Below the pieces are notes generated by a model. It saw only the letters and a program-made list of their open reading frames with translations, was not told the DNA's origin and did not search any database. A DNA stretch of 11,393 nucleotides from Candidatus Shapirobacteria bacterium CG06_land_8_20_14_3_00_40_12 (lineage in GTDB: Bacteria > Patescibacteriota > Microgenomatia > UBA12405). The DNA is taken from positions 935 through 12,327 of the forward strand of contig PEWA01000062.1 of NCBI GenBank assembly GCA_002780135.1, given 5' to 3'. The position numbers and the translations under genes are program-made. Below are positions 6,295-11,393 of this stretch, in pieces (positions within the stretch are counted from its first letter, which is position 1; every line of letters begins with the position of its first letter).

Positions 6295-7975
6295 AACTTT
6301 TTTTTCTCCTTTGGTCATTGGTATATTAATCGGTGTCTTTTTTACCGCCACTGCCTCTTTTGCCGCCTATACCTTAATTATCAAACCCAAACTAAATCCA
6401 CCCACTCCTCCGGTTGTTTCTCTCCCTTCTCCCACTTTACCCGCCAAAGCTTCAGCGACGGCGGGCCCAAACGATTCGGTCTACGGCACCCTTTCTTGGC
6501 TCTCTGGCCCTCAAAAAATTACCAATCCCGAAATTCTGGTCAAGCTTATCTCCACTCCTACCGCTGAATATTCCGGAGGATATTCCTTTGCAGACCTGGG
6601 AACCTATCGGGTCGGTAAATTCTCTGGTGGTGCCAACCTATTAGTAGCCTTCATTTTACCCGAAGGACCTTCATCTCCCATTCCTTTCCGTCTGATTGAA
6701 GATAAGGGTAAATACTCTCTTATTGAAAGTTTGGTTAGTGCCGACTATGTCAAAAAAGAGCTTGATAATATTTTTGACAAAAGTAAAGTTTCCTTTATTT
6801 CCTTTCAAATTAAAGAACTTTACCCTGAGTACTATTATTCGATAAATCAGATGAACTTTTCCAAAATCGATACCGGCTTTTCTTCAACTTTTTATAGCCA
6901 GCTTTCAAATCCCTCCCTAATATCTTCCGTCCCCGCCGGAGATATCTTACTTGTTTCTTCTTCGTACTTTTCTGACTCCAACGATTTTACTTCCCAGGAA
7001 TACTATCTAAAATTAAAAGATTTTACTCTGGTCTCACTTGAAAGACAGCTTGGATTAGCCACCAGTGATAATCATGTCCCTTATTTTAATAATCTCGATA
7101 ACTCTGCCAATAAAACTGTTTTTGAACAACCCCGGGGGGGGTGTGGTTCCGGCAATCGTTCCGTTGTTATTAAGAATCAATCAGTTTTAAACGATAAAGT
7201 GCTTATCGGCAAAAATAATAACGGTCTTGATCTGTATCAAATTAAAACAGCCTCCAACAACCTGATCAAATCCCTCTATATAAATTATAAAGCTGGACGG
7301 GAATACCCCTCAGCTCCGCCGATTTTAAGCATTGATCAATTTGCTGCCGCCCCAAATCATATTATTTTTCAGGAAAAAAATAGTGATTGGATTATTTTGA
7401 TCAATCCGGAATACGCCGTGCAAGCTGAATGCGGCAAACCGGTGATATATCTCTATCCCACTAAGGATACTCAAATTTCAGTCAAAGTCGGCGCCGACAT
7501 TACCCAGTCCGAGCCTCTTTATCCTACTACTGGCTGGACGGTTTTAGCCCACCCCGACGGTCAGTTGGATTATCAGGGTAGAGTTTACCCCAATCTTTTT
7601 TGGGAGGGAACAGGTCAGGGGATTTATCCGGATCTGAAAAATTTTGGTTTCGTCGTTTCTCAAAAAAATCTCCTTTCTACCCTCAAAAACCATCTAAAAC
7701 AACTCGGGTTAAACACCCAAGAGACAAGCGACTTTTTGGAGTTCTGGACACCTTTATTACCCATTTCTCCTTATGTCCGCCTCACCTGGTTGGGGACTGT
7801 TGATATGAATCGTCTGGCCCCCTTTTCCGTCACCTCCCGGCCTGATACTGTCATCAGAATCTTTCTTGATTTCGCGAGTCTCGATCAACCAATCTCCTTA
7901 ATTCCTCAAAAATTATCCTCTCTTCCCCGTCGTGGTTTCACCTTGGTTGAGTGGGGCGGATTGTTGGTGAAATAA
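6278..7975 (+). CDS. Membrane-anchored protein with C-terminal CGKPVIYLYP domain, function unknown
   Basis: The 565-residue protein starts with a membrane anchor (about 10-36), then a Pro/Ser-rich linker (38-60) and a large, probably extracytoplasmic region rich in Ser, Tyr and Asn. The most recognisable part is the C-terminal domain from C385 onward: CGKPVIYLYPTKDTQISVKV, then YPTTGWTVLAHPDGQL, LFWEGTG (440-446) and the final GFTLVEWGG. I know this CGKPVIYLYP-to-VEWGG layout from uncharacterised secreted proteins in Candidate Phyla Radiation and other genomes, but no activity is established. C289 lies in a Gly-rich turn coded by a run of eight G near 7134-7141, a spot prone to sequencing error, though the frame stays open. 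The ATG at 6278 overlaps the end of the MEMO gene by 17 bases, suggesting coupled translation. It converges on the 559-residue gene with 3 bases between stops and no obvious terminator. Confidence 0.8.
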   Translation: MKAKIKTFFSPLVIGILIGVFFTATASFAAYTLIIKPKLNPPTPPVVSLPSPTLPAKASATAGPNDSVYGTLSWLSGPQKITNPEILVKLISTPTAEYSGGYSFADLGTYRVGKFSGGANLLVAFILPEGPSSPIPFRLIEDKGKYSLIESLVSADYVKKELDNIFDKSKVSFISFQIKELYPEYYYSINQMNFSKIDTGFSSTFYSQLSNPSLISSVPAGDILLVSSSYFSDSNDFTSQEYYLKLKDFTLVSLERQLGLATSDNHVPYFNNLDNSANKTVFEQPRGGCGSGNRSVVIKNQSVLNDKVLIGKNNNGLDLYQIKTASNNLIKSLYINYKAGREYPSAPPILSIDQFAAAPNHIIFQEKNSDWIILINPEYAVQAECGKPVIYLYPTKDTQISVKVGADITQSEPLYPTTGWTVLAHPDGQLDYQGRVYPNLFWEGTGQGIYPDLKNFGFVVSQKNLLSTLKNHLKQLGLNTQETSDFLEFWTPLLPISPYVRLTWLGTVDMNRLAPFSVTSRPDTVIRIFLDFASLDQPISLIPQKLSSLPRRGFTLVEWGGLLVK

Positions 7976-7978
7976 ACA

Positions 7979-9658
7979 CTATTCCTTCACGCCGTTGAAG
8001 ATATTGATATGCTTTTTGACTAGACGAAGGGCAATTACCCTAGCCACTGTTTCCGGGTCCCTGCTTTGATATTTCGATGATTTTTCTAATGTATGTCGCT
8101 CTTCATCAATGCGGTCATATTCCCTTATCGGGATATACGGTTTTTTGAAAATTAACCCCTTCTCTTTTTTTGTGACACCATTAAAAATCTTAGTAAACTC
8201 TTCACGGGCAGCTCTGGCCAAAGCTGCTGCTGCCTCACCCTTAATTGTTTCATGTGTCTGATTGACAACTGGTGTAAGTTCGGCAATATTACTAAGATTA
8301 TTTAAGAAATAAAGACTATTGTCATCTATTTTGGGTTTGACTATTTCCGTCGGCGGAACAGATACAGCAGCTTTAGTACTTTCGTCTGTAGGTTTTCCTT
8401 CTTGTGTTAGTGTTTCTGGCTCAGGCGAAGTTACTGGAACAGCAGCCGGAGGAGGTGTTTCTTCAACCACTGGACTCTTCTCTGCAATCACCTCATCCGC
8501 TCTCGAAGATAGTGTTGGCCACTTGTTGGGAGAAGTTTTATCATAACTGGCAATTGCTGTTGACAATATCCCATCCTCCAAGTTTTCTAAATTATCACCA
8601 AGTCGCTCCAGCGGTTCGTTTCTTAGCAGGGGTTTTATCATCGATAAAATATTTTCATCACTCCCCCCTTCAGCCATTCTCTCTACCGCGATTCCCAGCA
8701 ACCACAATTTTATCCGTTCCTGGCTCTTTTCCTCAATTCCAGCAAACGCCTTACTCTCCACCAATTTAGCCAGGCACACCCCGGCTAAATCAGGATTTCT
8801 TTTTCCATCTTTTTGTTCGGGAATCGATTGAAAAATTTTGACAATTTCTACTTCCAGTGGTTTTCGATTGTCATCCATAAACACCTCCCTTGTGACCAAT
8901 TTCGAAAAAGCGTTCCAATGTCCCCAATCTGAATGATCCGTATCTGCACCATTTTCCTTTTGAATTTTATAACTCTCACCCACCCAGGCTAATTTTCCCA
9001 ATTTCACCGCCGCCGAATTATCAACATTTTGTTCAACCATTCTCCCCACCATATTTGTCAGGCCTGAAGCTATATCTATTTCTATGCCGCTAAATCTCGG
9101 GTCAGGGGAAGTTATTAACTCCAGCATTTTACCCGGATTTTGCCTCAACCCTTCCGTTACCCTATTTTCCAACAATCCACAAAGCTCCGTATCGAATTCC
9201 AGATCATACAGTACCCGTAGTTGCAAAAAGGCCGTTCTCAAATCCCCTTCATGTAGTGCTCCCATTACAATCCCTCTTCCTCTCGCCAATTGAGCAGTAA
9301 TACCATTTTCTTGTTCTTTCATCTCGGCTCCTGCCGCCACCAATTCTTCTTCTGACATCCGAGTCACTTCCCCGGGTGGTTTCACCTGACGGTCTATTCC
9401 CCAAAACCTAATCTGGTTATTTCCCACCAGACTGCCTTCAAATTCGTAAACCACATCAGTAGAATTTTTGTCATCATGGCCCACGGCCGCGGTGTATTCC
9501 AAGTAACCGTCATATCCTCCCTGCCACTGTTCAGTAAATTCAGCTGTTCCGGCCCGGGCAAGAATTTCCGTTCTACGAATCGAAGGATCTTTATCAATTA
9601 TTAATTTTGCGACCTCAACTGGTGTTTGATTGGGAATGACTTCATTCTCGTCCGGCAT
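7979..9658 (-). CDS. Unrecognised 559-residue protein, probably cytoplasmic
   Basis: I do not recognise this protein. It has no signal peptide or membrane segment. Residues 1-90 look like a small mixed domain with many aromatics (EQWQGGYDGYLEY, YEFEGSLVGN, IRFWGIDR). Residues 100-380 are mostly alpha-helical with repeated Leu/Ala-rich helices, resembling a helical-repeat scaffold. Residues 383-447 are a Pro/Glu/Thr-rich, probably disordered linker, and 448-559 form a charged helical C-terminal region (AAAALARAAREEF, then KKEKGLIFKKPYIPIREYDR). No catalytic motif is visible. Codon use and AT-rich flanks match the neighbours. The ATG at 9658 follows an AT-only stretch with TATAAA-like hexamers and no SD site. 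It is a single-gene unit, convergent with the preceding gene. A structural or partner-binding role is only a guess. Confidence 0.8.
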   Translation of the reverse strand: MPDENEVIPNQTPVEVAKLIIDKDPSIRRTEILARAGTAEFTEQWQGGYDGYLEYTAAVGHDDKNSTDVVYEFEGSLVGNNQIRFWGIDRQVKPPGEVTRMSEEELVAAGAEMKEQENGITAQLARGRGIVMGALHEGDLRTAFLQLRVLYDLEFDTELCGLLENRVTEGLRQNPGKMLELITSPDPRFSGIEIDIASGLTNMVGRMVEQNVDNSAAVKLGKLAWVGESYKIQKENGADTDHSDWGHWNAFSKLVTREVFMDDNRKPLEVEIVKIFQSIPEQKDGKRNPDLAGVCLAKLVESKAFAGIEEKSQERIKLWLLGIAVERMAEGGSDENILSMIKPLLRNEPLERLGDNLENLEDGILSTAIASYDKTSPNKWPTLSSRADEVIAEKSPVVEETPPPAAVPVTSPEPETLTQEGKPTDESTKAAVSVPPTEIVKPKIDDNSLYFLNNLSNIAELTPVVNQTHETIKGEAAAALARAAREEFTKIFNGVTKKEKGLIFKKPYIPIREYDRIDEERHTLEKSSKYQSRDPETVARVIALRLVKKHINIFNGVKE

Positions 9659-9751
9659 AATTTTATTTATATTTAATTTATATTAACTAAATCTATCATA
9701 TTCTTATTAATTCTGTTTTCGTCTTGCCGATATTCTCGGAAGTCTCATCAG

Positions 9752-9766
9752 TCCCGCTAAGCGGGA
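9752..9766. repeat. Perfect hairpin TCCCGC-TAA-GCGGGA
   Basis: A 6-pair GC-rich stem with a 3-base loop lies between the 559-residue gene and the lipoprotein terminator. Reading leftward it directly follows the terminator T-tract. It may be a dispersed small palindrome or a second stop signal. Confidence 0.5.
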
Positions 9767-9833
9767 AAACAAAACCCACTCACCGCCAACACTTTCGAGA
9801 GGGGACAAACCCCTCTCTCGAGTGCGTGGTGAG
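9766..9833 (-). terminator. Large intrinsic terminator of the lipoprotein gene
   Basis: Reading leftward, an imperfect stem begins 7 bases after the TGA: outer pairs CTCACC/GGTGAG, CACT/AGTG and an inner perfect GAGAGGGG/CCCCTCTC closing a 5-base loop. A TTTTGTTTT tract follows (9766-9774). The stem can be extended by CACT/AGTG with a 2-base bulge. This is a much larger terminator than the one after groEL. Confidence 0.75.
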
Positions 9834-9840
9834 CCAGTGC

Positions 9841-10512
9841 TCACTTGTTGAAAGGAATGGTGTATGACCAGCCAGGTTGCAAAACAACTGGTAACTCACT
9901 GCCTCCGTAGTAGTTCAGGACTTCAAGAATCCACTCTCGGTATTCGGGTAAGAAGTTTCCTTCTGCTGAGAACGTAATATATTCTTCGCCCACAAATACC
10001 TTGAGACCCTGCTTTTGGCAGAGCAGTCCGTCCTCATACGGCTTACAGTACGCCATTCGAACTTCGACAGGAATCTCTGTTCCCCCTGCTACCTGAGTGC
10101 AATAACGAAATTTGTAGGTTATTTCATAAAAGGTATCATCATCGGACATCCAACTGGATACATCCCAGCGGCATTCTCCGAAATACGTTCCGTCATTGGG
10201 TGGGTCAACTTCCATCCCAAACAGTGTAACGTCGGCGTATTCCCACATTCTGAATATAATCGGAGACCAGACCCAGTACTCGTACTCAGTCGAGTAATCA
10301 AAACTTACCCCGACTAATTCATACCGCGGCAATTCCCATTGCCATTTGACAGGGATATCTTCATCAAACTTATAGAGAATAGTAATCCCCGTTTCAAATG
10401 GTTGTGGAATGGGTGTAGTAATAGGAGTTGTGGTTGCGCTTGGGCCACAAGCGGAAAGAACGATCGTCGAGATGACGACTAGTACGGACAAAACGAACAA
10501 CTTGTGAGACAT
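9841..10512 (-). CDS. Secreted lipoprotein of unknown function
   Basis: A lipoprotein signal peptide is clear: positive start (SHK), a hydrophobic run of about 15 residues and the lipobox LSAC with C22 as the expected lipid-modified residue, followed by GPSATTTP and a Thr/Pro-rich tether. I chose the ATG at 10512 (223 residues) because AAAAGGAG at 10520-10527 lies 7 bases upstream, which is ideal. An upstream in-frame ATG at 10530 would place this SD inside the gene and put more charges ahead of the signal peptide. The mature part is rich in Trp, Tyr and acidic residues (VKWQWELPRY, YEYWVWSP) and has several Cys, compatible with an exported beta-rich fold; I recognise no family. The Thr/Pro-rich tether after Ala-Cys is common in Chloroflexota lipoproteins, an impression only. 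Promoter, leader, SD and terminator form a closed unit unlike its neighbours. Confidence 0.85.
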   Translation of the reverse strand: MSHKLFVLSVLVVISTIVLSACGPSATTTPITTPIPQPFETGITILYKFDEDIPVKWQWELPRYELVGVSFDYSTEYEYWVWSPIIFRMWEYADVTLFGMEVDPPNDGTYFGECRWDVSSWMSDDDTFYEITYKFRYCTQVAGGTEIPVEVRMAYCKPYEDGLLCQKQGLKVFVGEEYITFSAEGNFLPEYREWILEVLNYYGGSELPVVLQPGWSYTIPFNK

Positions 10513-10519
10513 TTCCATT

Positions 10520-10527
10520 CTCCTTTT
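10520..10527 (-). promoter_or_regulatory. Strong SD site deciding the lipoprotein start
   Basis: AAAAGGAG on the minus strand sits 7 bases before the ATG at 10512. It is the only textbook SD-start pair in the window. Confidence 0.85.
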
Positions 10528-10562
10528 CATAAGTGAGCAAATTGTGAAAGTGCTGAAAGTAT

Positions 10563-10621
10563 CTGTCGCATCGACAGGCTTTCTGCCAGCATTTGCTGGT
10601 CTAACTGATCGAAACCGATCA
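10563..10621 (-). promoter_or_regulatory. Three tandem perfect hairpins in the lipoprotein mRNA leader
   Basis: CTGTCG-CAT-CGACAG (10563-10577), CCAGCA-TT-TGCTGG (10586-10599) and TGATCG-AAAC-CGATCA (10606-10621) are three different 6-pair inverted repeats with centres about 21-22 bases apart. They lie between the predicted transcription start (near 10625) and the SD site, so all would be in the roughly 110-base leader. They could act as RNA structures or as operator sites on DNA. Confidence 0.7.
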
Positions 10622-10631
10622 ATATAAAGAA

Positions 10632-10660
10632 ATTATCTCATAATACGAAGTTATATTCAA
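10632..10660 (-). promoter_or_regulatory. Sigma70-type promoter of the lipoprotein gene
   Basis: On the minus strand TTGAAT (10655-10660) and GATAAT (10632-10637) are separated by exactly 17 bases. Transcription would start near 10625, giving a leader of about 110 bases before the ATG at 10512. Confidence 0.6.
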
Positions 10661-10668
10661 GACTTTTA

Positions 10669-10688
10669 CCGGACAAAAGCCGGACAAA
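10669..10688 (+). repeat. Two direct repeats of CCGGACAAA
   Basis: CCGGACAAA occurs at 10669-10677 and 10680-10688, 11 bases apart start to start, about one helical turn. The pair lies between the divergent lipoprotein and ATPase-like promoters and could be a tandem operator, upstream of the -10 box at 10710. Confidence 0.6.
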
Positions 10689-10706
10689 TGAGGCTGTTTG
10701 AGCTTG

Positions 10707-10715
10707 TGGTATATT
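10707..10715 (+). promoter_or_regulatory. Extended -10 promoter of the ATPase-like gene
   Basis: TGGTATATT (TGn plus TATATT) ends 6 bases before the ATG at 10722, so the transcript would begin at about the start codon. There is no SD site, as with eno. Confidence 0.5.
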
Positions 10716-10721
10716 TAAGAC

Positions 10722-11393
10722 ATGAGATCTAAGACGGTCAGCCTGTTATTGGAATTAAGAAACAAGGTTCAATTAGCCAAGAAAAAAGGCAGTAATATAT
10801 TGCTTTATACATTCGCCGGCAGCGGCGGCACCCACTATCTTAAGGAACTAGTTCGTGTCGACAAAGAGCTAACCTATATAAATAGACCTAATCAGGAATT
10901 GGGTAAATTTAATTTACTGGACTTACCCCTAATCGAAGCTTTTGTTTATATTAAAAAAGTTGATGTTCGTCAAAAATATTTGTTGGTGGTCTCTTCTGGT
11001 CTTGAATTTCACTCACCGGAGGTAAAAGAATTAACCGATCACTTTTATCTTACCTTTTCCTTACCGGCCGGATCTTTAGCCGATATTAAAGATATGAGTA
11101 CCCGCTTCGGTGGCACAAAAAATACCAACACGCTCGGGACAATTATGAAATTGTCCGGCGGAATTCCTAAATTAGCTAAATATTTAATAGTTAACGAGTG
11201 CAAAGTTGACGAAAACGATCTTGCCTTCAAAACTCTGATAAAAGGTATTTCCGATTCGATATCCGGATATAGTCCCTCCGAACTAAAACAGCTATCTTTG
11301 GTTGACGACAACGGCAATTTCATCTCCGAATTATTGGCAAAACATCTTTCTAAAACATGGGACATCAAAATAAATTTTGACCTGTCGTTTGAA
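10722..11393 (+). CDS. AAA/STAND-like ATPase homologue with degenerate Walker motifs, 3'-truncated by the window
   Basis: An open frame of 224 codons runs from the ATG at 10722 to the window edge without a stop. The order of segments recalls the P-loop ATPases with a C-terminal winged helix found in archaea and Candidate Phyla Radiation bacteria. A hydrophobic strand runs into AGSGGTH (32-38) at the Walker A place, and KYLLVVSS (85-92) at the Walker B place. A sensor-like FSLPAG (112-117), SGGIPKLAKYL (145-155) and a segment beginning LSLVDDNGNFISELL (191-205), which often precedes a winged helix, come after. In Walker A the expected Lys is Gly, and in Walker B the acidic pair is Ser-Ser, so ATP hydrolysis is doubtful. 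The family is inferred from pattern alone. Its probable leaderless promoter is back-to-back with the lipoprotein promoter, and two direct repeats lie between them. Confidence 0.65.
   Translation, partial: MRSKTVSLLLELRNKVQLAKKKGSNILLYTFAGSGGTHYLKELVRVDKELTYINRPNQELGKFNLLDLPLIEAFVYIKKVDVRQKYLLVVSSGLEFHSPEVKELTDHFYLTFSLPAGSLADIKDMSTRFGGTKNTNTLGTIMKLSGGIPKLAKYLIVNECKVDENDLAFKTLIKGISDSISGYSPSELKQLSLVDDNGNFISELLAKHLSKTWDIKINFDLSFE

Noticed and set aside
7131..7143. Frameshift at the C4/G8 run in the 565-residue gene
   Set aside because: The frame is open and plausible on both sides, so no shift is needed, though base-count error there cannot be excluded.
7925..7972. GFTLVE near the end of the 565-residue protein as a type IV prepilin cleavage motif
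   Set aside because: It is at the C-terminus, followed by WGGLLVK and not by a long hydrophobic helix, and appears to be part of the CGKPVIYLYP domain.
10513..10530. ATG at 10530 as the lipoprotein start
   Set aside because: The strong SD AAAAGGAG would then lie within the coding sequence; it is ideally placed for the ATG at 10512.

Overview
The window reads as a chromosomal piece from a small-genome bacterium, most likely a Candidate Phyla Radiation (Patescibacteria) member, with Microgenomates as the best guess. This rests on overall flavour: a divergent enolase, compact gene spacing, few Shine-Dalgarno (SD) sites, several promoter -10 boxes almost touching start codons, and orphan secreted proteins. 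It does not rest on a marker gene. TGA ends groES, groEL and the lipoprotein gene, so TGA is a stop codon here and the Gracilibacteria/SR1 recoding does not apply. No stretch longer than about 210 bases lacks a gene.

Left part (1-1711). A small S23-type four-helix-bundle gene lies between inverted arms built from 7-base repeat units. It converges on a divergent enolase gene, and the two stop codons overlap inside the right arm. The same 7-base repeat also occurs inside the enolase reading frame, so repeat DNA encodes both an internal loop and the C-terminus of the enzyme.

Middle left (1728-3980). This is a groES-groEL chaperonin operon. It has a clear sigma70-type promoter, a variant CIRCE (HrcA) operator directly after the -10 box, two perfect hairpins between the genes (one just ahead of the groEL start), a REP-like repeat, and a bidirectional terminator that also contains the stop codon of the next gene.

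Centre (3967-7975). A membrane-anchored S41-family peptidase homologue is transcribed leftward. It lacks the catalytic lysine and carries a J-like segment where a PDZ domain is expected. Divergent from it are a MEMO-family protein (AmmeMemoRadiSam protein B type), split by a one-base frameshift after its signal peptide, and an overlapping gene for a membrane-anchored protein with a C-terminal CGKPVIYLYP domain. All three are predicted to act at or outside the membrane.

Right part (7979-11393). An unrecognised 559-residue, probably cytoplasmic protein is followed by a self-contained lipoprotein unit: promoter, leader with three tandem hairpins, strong SD site, gene and large terminator. Its expression signals differ from the rest of the window, which suggests recent acquisition or an assembly join. 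The window ends inside a rightward gene for an ATPase-like protein whose Walker A and B motifs both look degenerate.

The observations most worth following are the S41 homologue with S309/W334/E338 in place of S/K/Q, the heptad repeat that writes itself into enolase, the variant CIRCE site, and the frameshifted MEMO gene.
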